From: Corydoras sp. C115
Lineage: Eukaryota; Chordata; Actinopteri; Siluriformes; Callichthyidae
Assembly (NCBI GenBank): GCA_019802505.1
Contig: JAFMOC010000017.1
Coordinates: 1,262,501 to 1,326,500, forward strand
Direction: 5' to 3'
Length of the DNA stretch: 64,000 nt
Both the position numbers and the translations under genes were made by a program. The notes beneath the pieces are model-generated. The model saw only the letters and a list, made by a program, of their open reading frames with translations. It did no database searches and was not told where the DNA came from. Shown one piece after another: positions 12,938-25,430 of this stretch (its first letter is position 1; the number at the start of each line of letters is the position of its first letter).

Positions 12938-12950
12938 TAATTTTGTATAT

Positions 12951-13295
12951 ATTCATTCATTATCTCCCGTTTTATCCTCTATTAGGGTCGCGGTGGGGTT
13001 CCCCATGCCCATCCAGGGGAGAACGTCTCGGGCGCTGGGCAGATAGACCCAGGACAGGGCGCCAATCCATCGCTGGGCACACACTCACTCACACAGACAC
13101 ACTCTATATGGGGCAATTTTGAGAATTCAATTGACTTGATCCATGTTTTTGGACTGTGGGAGGAAACCGGAGAACCCGGAGGAAACCCACGCAGACACGG
13201 CGAGAACATGGAAACTCCACCCAGATGGGGATTCGAACCGGGAATCCCTAGCGCTGAGAGGAGAACATGCTAAACCACTAAGCCACCGTGCCGCC
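12951..13295 (-). mobile_element. V-SINE, full length (second of same-site pair)
   Basis: Shares the target TAATTTTGTATATA; a third copy lies at 13,296-13,309. Two elements with three target copies in a row means either re-insertion at one site or tandem duplication of element plus target. Confidence 0.95.
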
Positions 13296-13309
13296 TAATT
13301 TTGTATATA

Positions 13310-14051
13310 GTTACTGAAAATGGAAGAGTGAGTAAAGAGGCGTGAGAAAATGACTGTATTCATCAGAAGTGCAAAACAAGTAGAATTTGGAATCATAATC
13401 TTTTGTCTATTTGTCTGTTTCAGTAAAAATCAATATGCAGAATTTTCACAGTTGAAAAAAGAGCGAGGTGGCATTTGATCATGCAGTTCTGCAGGTGGCC
13501 AGTCTGTGGCACTCACGGAGCACAAAACAGCATGTGGTGACAATTATAAATGAGCATCCACAGTGGGCTGCTGCTGGGGGAACACTTTAAAAAAAAGAAC
13601 GTCCAAGGAACACTCCAGGTTCAATTCCGAACAAATGTTCTCAGAGCCGAGCTGAGGGCTGTACCGGGGAACCACGGAACACGGTCTTATCTCAGGTCAC
13701 ATGCTGAGGGACTTCCAGTTTTTAAGGAAAAGATGATTTGCCCTTTAGGTTTCTATATCTGAAGCTAATGCAGAGAGATCCTTCTGCCTGCAGATCCACC
13801 ACAGAACCCGGTGCACCGGACTGCCAACGTCCACCTGGATACCAGTCACGAGCACACAACGTTAAAAAGCATAAATATGCCCTCAGAAGGTTACGGACAT
13901 CAAAAAAAAAGATCAGTAACTGGAAGTCTGGTGGATATTTCTGGCTCATTTGCTCATTTCTCCATATTCTTAAGCTTTAAAACAAAAATACACAGAGAAC
14001 CGGATTATACTTCAGCTTGAATGATATTCAGTGATTCAGTGATTAAAGAGT
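13310..14051. other. unique stretch, no feature recognised
   Basis: No repeat or exon recognised. Confidence 0.45.
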
Positions 14052-14166
14052 TCTGTGTGGAGTTTGTATGTTCTCCACATGTTGGCGCGGCTTCCTCTGT
14101 TGCCCTGGTTTCCTTTCAACGTCTAAAATGTGCCGGTGTGTAAACAGTGTATATTACATTGCATCA

Positions 14167-14200
<34 letters not shown>

Positions 14201-14305
14201 TACATCTGCCCTGCAGTGGGCTGATAACCTGTGCAGGGTGTTTACCCTCTGCACTCTGGGGCAAACTCCAGAGCTCCTGGAGTTTATAGGATAAGCAGGT
14301 TGGAG
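14052..14305 (+). mobile_element. old diverged V-SINE-like element
   Basis: GTGTGGAGTTTGTATGTTCT, CCTGGTTTCC and later CTGATAACCTGTGCAGGGTG keep the V-SINE order, but identity is far below that of the young copies. A (GT)n of about 15 units at 14,169-14,198 interrupts it. Confidence 0.65.
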
Positions 14306-15192
14306 ACATTTCAACCCAGAACCTTCTTGCTGTATGTTTTTATGTTTATATGAACAGAACAGGAGATTTGTGGTCAACACGATGAAGGGAATAACGGTAG
14401 AACTTCACTGATTGCTGGAGAGCTTTCGTGGCTCACTTGATTATTTGGAGAGCTGGCAGTCGGTGGTGACCGTGGTTCTGTGGGGGCAGTGGAAAGGCTG
14501 TCGAGAACAATATGCCATCGCTCTATTGTGGCCCTCACACAGAGATGACTCATTTTGGTGCATCGAGACATTGGCTCACTCGTCCAACTGCTGCTCAACT
14601 TTATGCAGCCCCTCGGAGCAGACCTCTCTTTTGCATCCGCAATGCCAGGAATCGCAACAAGGGCACACTGTCCATGTGGAGGAGAAGACTCATTCCAGGA
14701 ATCAATCAGGCCGAGCAGAGTGAGTGAGTGAGTGAGTGAGTTATGAACCTGACTGACAGTCTTTCTCACCGGGCTCATTACTAATATCTGTGTCAGTCTG
14801 GGAAGGTTCCTGTGTTCAGCGATCAGTCAGTTCGACTTCTTTTGATAAATCCTTACAATTTCCAGTTTATTCCGGGGGGTGATGCTGTGAAGAATCAGAC
14901 TCAAGGACAGCATCACCCCTTCCCCCCCCCCCCCCCCCGCCGCCCACCCCCACCCCAGATGGGCCCACAATCTGATGTTTGCTTTCATCAGGTTGCAGTT
15001 GAGCAAAATCCATCCTAACCAGATAATACTGAATAAGTACCCCCCGTCTGCCACTTTATTAGGTACATATAATTATCATATAAATGCACTTTACAATTCT
15101 GCAAGTGTAAGAACGGTAACATCAAAATCATTAATGTCATCCATACTAATAAGAAAGCTTCATCATATGTAACATCAACATAGTTAAATATG
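14306..15192. other. unrecognised stretch with C-rich run
   Basis: Open frames on both strands at 14,374-14,778 have no family I can name; a degenerate transposon is possible. A C-rich run lies at 14,922-14,956. Confidence 0.4.
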
Positions 15193-15204
15193 CCATATAA
15201 ACAT

Positions 15205-15556
15205 CCATCCATCCATTATCTTCCACTTTATCCTATATTAGGGTCGTGCAGGGGGGGGGGGGGGGTTCCCCATGTCCATCCAGGGGAGAACATTTCGGGC
15301 GCTGAGCAGATACACACCCAGGACAGGGCGCCAATCTATCGCTGGGCACACACTCACTCACACTCTATATGGGGCAATTTGGAGAACACAATTGACTTGA
15401 TCCATGTTTTTGGACTGTGGGAGGAAACAGGAGAGCCCGGAGGAAACCCACGCGCACACGGGGAGAACATGGAAACTCCACCCAGATGGGGATTCGAACC
15501 GGGAATCCCTAGCGCTGAGAGGAGAACGTGCTAAACCACTAAGCCATCGTGCTGCC
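15205..15556 (-). mobile_element. V-SINE, full length
   Basis: Target duplication CCATATAAACATC on both sides (15,193 and 15,557). A 14-base G run lies near the tail. Confidence 0.95.
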
Positions 15557-15624
15557 CCATATAAACATCTCACTGTAAATTATTTTATCTTTATACAATA
15601 TTTATAGAATCATTTGTATAACCA

Positions 15625-15753
15625 CCAGCGATGGATTGGCGCCCTGTCCTGGGTCTATCTGCCCAGCGCCCGAGATGTTCTCCCCTGGATGGGCATGGGG
15701 AACCCCACCGCGACCCTAATAGAGGATAAAGCAGGAGATAATGAATGAATGAA
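15625..15753 (+). mobile_element. V-SINE, 5'-truncated insertion
   Basis: A clean truncated copy: the 12-bp duplication TTTGTATAACCA flanks it at 15,613-15,624 and 15,754-15,765. This shows true insertion of a short product, as in LINE-driven target-primed reverse transcription. Confidence 0.93.
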
Positions 15754-15765
15754 TTTGTATAACCA

Positions 15766-16639
15766 TGTATTTATATCATATATATGTATTATTTTAATTA
15801 TATAATCATGTGTTTGGCTTTAAACAGGCTGCTGCTCCATAACACACTCATCTTTGTCATATTAAAATTTGAATGAAGATTTTTTCCCCCTCTCTCCCCT
15901 TATCGTACCAGATTCCATCACCAGATGATCTTCTGCTATTAAATCATACTTTTATGTTCTCCCAAAAATAGCCCCATAATCCAGCCTTAAAGTTATCATT
16001 AGCTAATCAGGTTTTTTTAGGCAACGTGAACTTTTAACTGCGAATGAAATAATGAGATTTAAAGGAAGTATTTTTTGTTACATGAATTATTTAAAAGAAT
16101 TATAATGATAAGTTGTCCTGCAAGTCATTGTACACGCTCTCTTTTTGTGAGATTATATTTGGACTCCTCTTTTTTATCTCCATTGTTCCAGCAAATACAC
16201 TTTGTACCGTCTGTGTAACGTGGCTGCTCTTGAGGGTCATGCTGATTCAGAGGAGCAGACTTAATTTGGGCAGAACTGGAAGGTATTAGCTTTATAATAT
16301 TATGATATAATACAATCTACCTGTATAATGTTTATTTATGACAATTGCCATTTTTTAATTAAATTTCAGAACGTTATTAAAGTCATATGTCATTTGCAGG
16401 ATATATATTTCAAATAAATTTTCTGGTAATTTAATGAAGTTTTATTGCATTTCACTTTGTAAACAAAGAAAATCACATATTAAAATTTGCCATTACTTTT
16501 GTAGTAGTCTTTTCTTATTAATTTTTTTAAATTAATCTGATCTTTATGTAAGGCTACATATTTTTGAAACGTATATTGGCAGCAGAAAGGGTATCAGTGT
16601 ATACTCACAGCAGGATCCTGAGGTCCTTGTGTGAACCAT
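15766..16639. other. AT-rich unique stretch, no feature recognised
   Basis: No repeat or exon recognised. Confidence 0.45.
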
Positions 16640-16725
16640 CAGGGTTCATTCTATGTGTTGTTTGTATGTTCTCTGAACGTCTGTATTGTCTTCCTTCTGT
16701 GGCTTCAGTTTCTTACTATAGAACA
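16640..16725 (+). mobile_element. possible very old V-domain fragment
   Basis: TGTTTGTATGTTCTCTG and the following text loosely follow the V-SINE core. Weak similarity only. Confidence 0.35.
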
Positions 16726-16742
16726 TAAAACATATCACTCAG

Positions 16743-16746
<4 letters not shown>

Positions 16747-16825
<79 letters not shown>
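16747..16825. repeat. (TA)n microsatellite
   Basis: About 39 uninterrupted TA units. Confidence 0.97.
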
Positions 16826-16828
<3 letters not shown>

Positions 16829-16829
16829 A

Positions 16830-17770
16830 GGTAAACTTATATATATAATTTTTAATCACCTCTTCTTGACATATAATCCAACAAAAACAGGCAAATCTTG
16901 TAAAAAGCTTAGCTTGCTTCTGAGCCACCTTCTCTGCTGCAGGTGAGGGCACGAGGTCCAGCCTCCCAGGTGCCACAGTGGTGTGGAATGAAGATAAAAG
17001 CAAGGTGTATGGCGTAATCAGATTGTCTCCTGCAGTTGGACATCGTATTCATCTTGTGCCAGCAGCCGTGCAGCCTGAGCCTTGAGGAGCTAACTCCATA
17101 GCACATAAATCACAATCGGCCTGCAGTCAGCTCTGATTCCCAGCACAGCACTGAGCGGCCGGGCCCAGCCCAGCAGAACTGTTCTTTACGCAGCGCTGAG
17201 GGCCTGGACTGGCCCACACTTACACAGCCTGCCGATGTTTTCTTCACTGAGAGAAGCTTCAAATCAAGATGGATTCCTGGCTAACAGCCTGATGATTTTG
17301 TCTTTGGGGGAATCATAGGGACTTTTTGTTTGGATTCTCCTCTGGGGTGAAAACGTCAGCGAGGTGTCCTGATGTCACCCATGGTTCTTGTGGAGCCGGC
17401 TCTCACAGTCTGAAAATACCTGAGGGTGTCTGTACTAAAGATAAAGTAAAATAAAATGTCCTCTACGTGCTGCACATTTTACTAAACAAATTACAATCAC
17501 TATTTATGTACGAAATGTAATACATGAATATTAAATTGCACTAACCAGACAAAAATACTATATGTAGTAATTTTTTTACCGTAAAAATACACACTATATG
17601 TCCGAATTCATGATACACACAAACATTCACATGCACACTCACACTCAGAGAGAAGAACTGGAGTTAGAACGACAGGGCAGGAAAAAAAAAACATAAAAAA
17701 TATAATTATGAAAAAAAAATCATGTAAAATAAATGACAAAGTTAAACTGTACTATAAAATATTGAGCTTT
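16830..17770. other. unique stretch, no feature recognised
   Basis: GC content rises around 16,920-17,260, but no spliceable exon with known protein was seen. Confidence 0.4.
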
Positions 17771-17774
17771 TTGC

Positions 17775-17777
17775 ACG

Positions 17778-17862
<85 letters not shown>
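17775..17862. repeat. (CA)n microsatellite
   Basis: About 42 CA units. Confidence 0.97.
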
Positions 17863-17932
17863 TATTAGACATTGTGGGCACTTTACATAGACTCCCATTC
17901 ATTTTGTAAATATATATGATATAAACATATAT

Positions 17933-18281
17933 GGGTGGCTTAGTGGTTGGCACGTTCGCCTCTCAGCACTAGGGATTCCCGGTTCGAATCCCCATCTGGG
18001 TGGAGTTTCCATGTTCTCCCCGTGTCTGCGTGGGTTTCCTCCGGGTTCTCCGGTTTCCTCCCACAGTCCAAAAACATGGATCAAGTTAATTGAGTTCCCT
18101 AAATTGCCCCATATAGAGTGTGTTTGAGTGTGTGAGTGTACCCAGCGATGGATTGGCGCCCTGTCCTGGGTCTATCTGCCCAGCGCCCGAGACGTTCTCC
18201 CCTGGATGGGCATGGGGAACCCCACCGCGACCCTAATAGAGGACAAAGCGGGAGATAATGAATGAATGAATGAATGAATGA
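17933..18281 (+). mobile_element. V-SINE (first of same-site pair)
   Basis: Lacks the first few bases (starts GGGTGGCTTAG). Flanked by ATAAACATATAT at 17,921-17,932 and 18,282-18,293. Confidence 0.95.
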
Positions 18282-18293
18282 ATAAACATATAT

Positions 18294-18632
18294 GGGTGGC
18301 TTAGTGGTTAGCACGTTCGCCTCTCAGTGCTAGGGATTCCCGGTTCGAATCCCCATCTGGGTGGAGTTTCCATGTTCTCCCCGTGTCTGCGTGGGTTTCC
18401 TCCGGGTTCTCCGGTTTCCTCCCACAGTCGAAAAACATGGATCAAGTCAATTGAATTCTCAAAATTGCCCCATATAGAGTGTGTCTGTGTGAGTGAGTGA
18501 GTGCCCAGCGATGGATTGGCGCCCTGTCCTGGGTGTATCTGCCCAGCGCCCGAGACGTTCTCCCCTGGATGGGCATGGGGAACCCCACCGCGATCCTAAT
18601 AGAGAATAAAGCGGAAGATAATGAATGAATGA
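18294..18632 (+). mobile_element. V-SINE (second of same-site pair)
   Basis: Starts with the same truncated GGGTGGCTTAG right after the second target copy; an imperfect third copy (AAATATATACATAT) follows. The shared 5' truncation favours duplication of one insertion over two independent hits. Confidence 0.95.
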
Positions 18633-18639
18633 AATATAT

Positions 18640-19772
18640 ACATATAATATATATAATATAATATAAAAATACAACAATATTTTACTTAAAACTACATGAT
18701 TTACATTGTGGAGCTTATGGGCACACGCACAAACATTTTTTTTTTTTTTTTTGCCAATTTGCCTGTTCTCTCTGTAGCTGCAGTGCACTTAGCATTCAGT
18801 GTTACAACACAAAGAAAGACATGTCAAAAGTAAAAAGTTTGACAAAACCAAAAAAAAAAAAAAAACCCAGCTTTCTAATTGAAAGAAAAAGAGGCAGGAT
18901 GTAACCCTCACATCGACGGAGCTGCCAGTTTTCCGTTCTCATTCATGTTCCTGTGCAAACTTTCTGTTTATGTAAATGATTCTGGCCCAGATTCAAGGAT
19001 GTAAAGATCTGCTGGGTGAACATGTCACACAGGTCTCTGCTATCTTGTTCCATATGTTGTTTGGTCGCGGCCTACACTTCTCTTCGACTGGAGCCACGGG
19101 AGCGAAGAAAAGACATCTGCTGCCCTGTCTGCCCATGCTGGCGCTCATACGGCAAAAGAACACATACCTAGCCCGCAGCCTCGTTTCATGCTGCCACGAA
19201 CGCTGAGCGAGTGCCGAGAATCCCGCTCGCCTTCCGTCCACCAACCAGCTGCTTTCCATATGGATGAGGATCTGTACGGTGATCTATAGGTCATGCATCT
19301 TTTTAAGTTGGGTGATGTTTCTCGGTGTGTATCTCTGAGTTTGGTTCATCACGGCATGAATTCATTCTCCGGTTGTAAATGAAGAGGGATGGAAAGACAT
19401 CTGTGGAGTTGAATGGCGGAAAATAAACATGGTGTTTTTCTTTAATGATGTTATTATGATTACAGAAATTAACAATTAAGGTAATTGCCAGAGTTTTAGG
19501 AAAACACTGCAGCTCATTAAGCAACGATGGTAATTAAGATTAGACAGAAGCCAGACGGCAGTGACGGTCTCCTGTTGCACATTTACGCATCATAAGGACA
19601 TTCTTTGTGGAATACAGAACCGGTCCAATGTTTGGACGCCTCCACCTCCTTCTTGCTCCAGGGTTCCATATAGATGGGAATCTGAAGTGCTCACACAACA
19701 CACACACACACAAAAACATTCACACACACACTTTCATTCATTCCTAACTTTTTTTACCTCTTTTTTTTTTAC
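18640..19772. other. unique stretch, no feature recognised
   Basis: T run at about 18,735-18,752 and A run at about 18,850-18,865. No exon recognised. Confidence 0.45.
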
Positions 19773-20127
19773 ATTCATTCATTCATCCATTATCTTCCGC
19801 TTTATCCTATATTAGGGTCGTGGTGGGGTTCCCCATGCCCATCCAGGGGAGAACGTCTCGGGCGCCGGGCAGACACACCCAGGACAGGGCACCAATCTAT
19901 CGCTGGGCACTCACTCACTCACTCAAACAAACACACTCTATATGGGGCAATTTGGAGAACTCATTTGACTTGATCCATGTTTTTGGACAGTGGGAGGAAA
20001 CCGGAGAACCCGGAGGAAACCCACGCGGACACGGGGAGAACATGGAAACTCCACCCAGATGGGGATTCGAACCGGGAATCCCTAGTGTTGCGCTGAGAAC
20101 ATGCCAACCATTAAGCCACCGTGCCGC
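19773..20127 (-). mobile_element. V-SINE, full length
   Basis: Tail of ATTC units on the left; head ends GCCACCGTGCCGC. Box B region is intact. Confidence 0.95.
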
Positions 20128-21360
20128 GTAAGGAGAACACGCAAAATAAAAAGAAAAACCCTATGCTCCCTGTCTGGGAATTCTACCCCGGATCTGCTTG
20201 CTTTAAGGGAACAGTGACTATGCTGCCTTCATCAGATTATCTGATTATTCAGATTAGACTGCTGGTATTCTGACTGAACCCTCGCTTTCTGTCTTAGCGA
20301 TTTGGAGCGTGGACAAACAGCAGAGGTGGAGAAGCATTCTACCAACAAAGTCGGAGCTGTCATGTTGTTAATTGCCTGCCGGTCTGTACTTTTTGTTTGA
20401 TTTTTCCGGCCGTCCCTCTATTATCAAGGTCTTCTAAAGCCGCATTGAAGACGAGAGAGCAAGAGGGAGTAAGTGACATATAACAGGATAGGGTAAAGGG
20501 GGATAAAATCCATGGAGCGGTCACATCAGTAATTAACAGCTGCTTTGGCTCGGGCTTAATTTATTATGCTCTGCTCTTAGTGCCCCTGCCCCCTTGACAC
20601 CCAGCAGAATGAGATCAGTTCCCTGCAGACACCCTGTATCTGAATAGGGCCCTTTTACTGCTTCTCAATCGTTTGTGTGTGCGCGCACGAGTCCGAGGAG
20701 CCATGTCGGCCTCAATAGACTGACTGTACCACACAGATAGGGGGATCTTTTGTGCAGCGTGGTAGTACTTCAAAATCACAAAGGTACAAATCTCATTTAG
20801 TGTCAGTCGATTGTGTTCGAGGCTCAATGCAAAATAAGAGAAAATGCTCTTTGTGCAAAGGAGGTCATAATAACGCTGGTTAAGCTTTCGCTTTCAGGCG
20901 CACGTCTTGCCATTCTGCACAGTCTCGCGGGGTTACATTTCACGCTGGGTGAGAGAATAGATTTTAAAGACTTTAGTCTGCTCGGGTAAACATATTTGCT
21001 GTAACCGACTGACTCAGATCGGAGCTGTGACCCGAATAGCTGGATCAAAACAGCAGCGCGACATCTCGAGTGTTGCCGGTCGTATAAATAGCAGCCATGA
21101 TCCACTCTCGCTTTAAAAGAAGAGCAAAGAGCCAGAAAAAGATAAAACATCAGATAAGGCTCATCGTTCACGCAAATCATCCAAAACTCGGCTTTGAGAT
21201 TTACCCCGGTGAAACCAGGTGAATGTGGAGTTTGACATGTTCTTCACATCTATACTGGTGTGTTCATGAGGGTCAGTGTTTCCCAGTCCTGCTGAAGACC
21301 GCCTGCCGTGAACATTTCCATCTGATTTCATTTGAATTTTACTTTCTTTTTACTTTTTAC
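20128..21360. other. unique stretch; possible conserved non-coding DNA
   Basis: Around 20,528-20,580, CAGTAATTAACAGCTGCTTT and then TTAATTTATTATGC combine homeodomain-type TAATTA cores with an E-box. This is suggestive only. Confidence 0.35.
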
Positions 21361-21661
21361 GGTTCGAATCCCCATCTGGGTGGAGTTTCCATGTTCTCCC
21401 CGTGTCCGCGTGGGTTTCCTCCGGGTTCTCCGGTTTCCTCCCACAATCCAAAAACATGGATCAAGTCAATTGAGTTCTCCAAATTGCCCCATATAGAGTG
21501 TGTCTGTGTGAGTGGGTGTGTGCCCAGCGATAGATTGGTGCCCTGTGGGTGTATCTGCCCAGCGCCCGAAACGTTCTCCCCTGGTTGGGCATGGGGAACC
21601 CCCCGCGACCCTAATATAGGATAAAGCGGAAGATAATGAATGAATGAATGAATGAATGAAT
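21361..21661 (+). mobile_element. V-SINE, 5'-truncated at box B
   Basis: Starts at GGTTCGAATCCCC; the rest is complete with five ATGA units. Confidence 0.93.
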
Positions 21662-21669
21662 TAGATTAG

Positions 21670-21945
21670 CTTTTAGTCCAGCAGTGCTGCTGGAGTTTTA
21701 TTTCTCCACCTCAGTGACACTGCTGGGATAGGACTAATGCACCAACCAAATAATCCCTGTGGAGTGTGAGTTCCTAATCATTAGAACAGAGTAAAGGGGA
21801 CGTACACAGTATGTACTGTAGAACATAAACAGATGGACTACAGTCTGGAATTGTAGAACTACAAAGTCCATCTTTTCTGAAAGTGGAACTGAGAACATGG
21901 ACAATAAGTGGAGCAAAAAGGTGGCCAACCTTTTGACTGGTACAG
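21670..21945. mobile_element. Tc1-like MITE, long version
   Basis: Holds CAGCAGTGCTGCTGGAG, CTGCTGGGATAGGACTAATG, the palindromic core from GATGGACTACAG to AAAGTCCATC, and ends CCAACCTTTTGACTGGTA. The end resembles the Tc1/mariner terminal CAGTCAAAAGTTNGGACA next to TA. No transposase is present. Confidence 0.6.
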
Positions 21946-22849
21946 ATATAGATTATATACAGATATAGCATGAATCCAGGATGATGCGTCACAAAAGTTT
22001 TTAAGTTTTTAAGTTATTGTTGGTTCTTCATGACTTTAGGGACTTCAGACTTTTAAAATGTAATAAAAAAATATTTAATTAAAATTAAATATTTAGAACC
22101 ATATTTCTTTACCAAGCAAAGCATAAAACTCCCATCGGCTGCTGCTGCACTTATTTACTTCACTGGAAATGAGAAAAACCAAGTTTAAGTCAAAATCTCC
22201 ATTACAGAGTAAAATGTGTTGATATAAATAATTCCAAAAAAGTAGGTGAAGGACCTTTATTATTTAAAAGACTGGAGAAATAACTAGTACGATGTAAAAA
22301 GAACAAAAGGAAGAGGAGGAAATTAAGACGCACGCCAAAAAAAAAAAAAAAAAAGAAAAGAAAAGACAAAGAATCCCACGGAATGGTGAAGACGCCGTTT
22401 TAATGAGGACAGACGGAGTAACGTTTTCAATGAATAATTGCGATTCTAATTCTGATTCTGGATTTAATTGGTCAGATTTTACCTGAACTAAGTCTGTTCT
22501 CTTAATAATTTATCTTTAGTGAGGGTTGTGCTGGTTCTGAACCGATCCTGCAAACGCTCAGTGTAACTCACCCAAACCCAGAGGAGCTTAAGAGACTTCG
22601 CTGCACCTATTGTTATGATTTGTAAGCTGGATAAAAACACCAATGACCCAAGGACAACCCAGCGGACAAATAAAGAACATTACATCAGTCCCAAATGGAA
22701 AGTTAGCGACAAATGGGTCTGGGTCACCAAAGTTCTGCAGCACTGGCACAATTTTGTGCTTTGGAACTATTTACACTGAGTTAGAATTGAACAACTATAA
22801 AAGCACCAGGTTGCTGATATTGGAACTATTATTCTGTTTTCAGAATAAA
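21946..22849. other. unique stretch with poly(A)/GAAAA run
   Basis: A simple A-rich run lies at 22,338-22,368. No exon recognised. Confidence 0.45.
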
Positions 22850-23290
22850 ATAACTTTGCTTTTTATAATTCCAGACCGGAGTCCATCTGCGTTCTTTGTG
22901 TTTGTTAGTCTCCTGTTGGTTCTCTGTTCTCTTTTGGTCAGAACCCTCACAGAACAGACACGAGAATAACGTATGCTGTTCTCTAATGGTCAGAATCATA
23001 ATAGTACCACCACAGAGCAGGGATTATTGGGTGGGTGCATTAGTCCTATCCCAGCAGTGTCTCTGAGGTGGAGAAATTAAAGTACAGCAGCACTGCTGCA
23101 CTAAAACCCCCTCATCCCGTCAGTGTCACTGCAGAACTGACAATAAACAATCCACCACCCAAATGATACCTGTTCTGTATGCTCCTGACCAACAGAGAAC
23201 AGAGAACCAAAGTCCATGTGTATGGTAAGTAAAAGAAATAGAAAATGGAGAAAGAAGGGGACGTGTCCAAACTTATGACTGGAACTAAAT
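22850..23290. mobile_element. Tc1-like MITE, long version, rearranged
   Basis: Carries GTCCATCTGCG, then the inverted block TTAGTCCTATCCCAGCAGTG and AGCAGCACTGCTG, and ends ACGTGTCCAAACTTATGACTGG. Compared with 21,670 the CAGCAGTGCTG block is in the opposite orientation. Confidence 0.6.
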
Positions 23291-24531
23291 GTACAAATGA
23301 TGGATTTTGTATTTTTAAATCAATTCCGGTTACCTCACTGATGGGATTTAATATCAATATACATACAATTAGTTTTAACGAGGCTTTTGGGGACCGCATT
23401 ATGAGCGTTACGTAACATTTGTGCACTATTTGGGATTAGAATGAGTCTAAAGCGCTCGTTTCCCGGCAGTTAATTCTGAACAGCTGGAGCTCAGAGGTGA
23501 CTGGTCTCTGGGTTACAGATTAATCCTCTCTCCTTACAGAAAACCCATCTGACGTGGTGTCATGTTGTGACTGCATGCTTTGATTGATGTGCTAATCACT
23601 GGGCTTTAAAAAAAAAAAGGAAACAGATTAGCGTGGACATGAATTGTGCAGTATGTGGTCTGACATGACTTTTCCCCCCACTGCAGTCCAAACGGAGCGC
23701 GTTCTCAAATGAGAATGTTCTGCTATTTTCGAGCTGGAGGTCTTTGTTTCTCGTTGGTTTCTGAAAGTCAGTGAATAATCAGGTAAGGGCGGAAATATTA
23801 TTACATTTTTTGTTATAGGAATGAAGATGATCTGTGGTTTCCAGCGCCAGAAATGTACATGAACACACCTCACTGAGACGGCCACGCCCATGAGGGAGAT
23901 ATATATTCACAAGCAGCATTGCTATTTAAACGATGCAGGTGGAAGGCGTGAATGTTGGCGGGGTGTCAGAAGTGATAAGCACCGTGTGGGATAGGCCCAT
24001 GGAGTCAGATGATTAGACGGTTATAGACTGTTCATGCACTTCTACAGAGCGGCGTCAGGTTACAGAGACTGCTCATAACACGGCGTCGTTTTTAAAACGA
24101 GGGGAAAAAAAGATAAATCGGAAGGGCCCACCCTCTGAGACATTAACCCGGATTCTCACAGCTTGCGACATTTAAATTTCGCCACCTCCTACTGACACAC
24201 TTTCTATGTTTAGCTGTTTGGTTTGAAAGTAATTAAAAAGACGCTTTTATCATTCTATTCCCAACTTTACAGAGCGAACAGATTCTAAATGAAAGGTTTA
24301 GCGTTCACCAGGTCAGACCTGATTTTCATATTTTTAACACAATAAATGTCATGGCTATTAGAACCTGTTTGCTGATTACACTTAATTATGTGTGCGATTA
24401 ATAAAGGGGATTTATTTATTCATTCATTTTTTTGAGCCACATATCTGTCTCTCATACAAATAATGATGCAGCAGATGAGAGAAATACACTACAGAATGTC
24501 ATTTATAATGTAATGTTAATGTTACCAGCTC
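23291..24531. other. unique stretch, no feature recognised
   Basis: No repeat or exon recognised. Confidence 0.45.
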
Positions 24532-24543
24532 ATGATTGTTTTC

Positions 24544-24657
24544 GGTGGCACAGTGGCCTGGGTGTATCTGCTCAGCGCCCGAAATGTTCTCCCCTGGATG
24601 GGCATGGGGAACCTCCCCTCGACCCTAGTAGAGGATAAAGTGGAAGATAATGGATGG
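24544..24657 (+). mobile_element. V-SINE with large internal deletion
   Basis: The head (CGGTGGCACAGTGGC) joins directly to the 3' part (CTGGGTGTATCTGC). The 12-bp duplication ATGATTGTTTTC at 24,532-24,543 and 24,658-24,669 shows it inserted in this short form or lost its middle later. Confidence 0.9.
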
Positions 24658-24669
24658 ATGATTGTTTTC

Positions 24670-25034
24670 CAGTAAATAACAAAAGACCCGTCACACATTT
24701 GACAAACAGTATAACACTGAGCTGTAGGTGGACAGAGTGTATGGTTATGAATGCTTATGTTAATGGCAGCTGGGGGGCATCTCTGGGGTCCAGTGCAACT
24801 CAGATTGTCTTGTGGTTTGAGCCTCATAGATGCTTAAATGCACGGACATACACGCGCACCGCCGGCGGGAAATTGTGTTCGTCTTGTTTGCCTGACACCT
24901 CCTTCAACCTTCCAGTGATGGCACTCGACACTGGGTTGTGTTTGACTTCACAGCCGGTAAATGTGAGAATTCAACTGCCAGCCCCTAGAAATCATCATCT
25001 GTCCCTGCTGTGATCTTCAACTGATCTTCCCCAG

Positions 25035-25036
<2 letters not shown>
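24670..25036. other. unique stretch, no feature recognised
   Basis: A 119-codon plus-strand frame (24,654-25,013) begins inside the SINE tail and has no recognisable similarity. Confidence 0.4.

Positions 25037-25091
<55 letters not shown>
25037..25091. repeat. (GT)n microsatellite
   Basis: About 27 uninterrupted GT units. Confidence 0.97.
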
Positions 25092-25092
<1 letters not shown>

Positions 25093-25397
25093 GGATGTTT
25101 GTGCATTTAACACTTGAGTGATAGTGTGAATTATAGTTGATTTTTATTGAACCAGCTGTTCACACCATAAATTTAAGGGGATTTTAATAGAATGACACGT
25201 TGATGTTTTTTTCTCGTACAGACGACGTTGTGGGGGTCGATGATGATGTGACTGCAAAGACAAAAACCTACAAACACTACACAAGAGTACAAGAGAACAA
25301 CAACTGTTTTCTTTATGTTGCGAACAACATCATGTACTTTAATTACATACTCACAAGTATTAAAAAGAAAATGTATTAACTAAAATTAAAACTAAAA

Positions 25398-25430
<33 letters not shown>

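Noticed and set aside
14374..14778. 134-codon minus ORF and overlapping plus ORFs
   Set aside because: No recognisable domain, no splice-supported structure and competing frames on both strands; left as unannotated.
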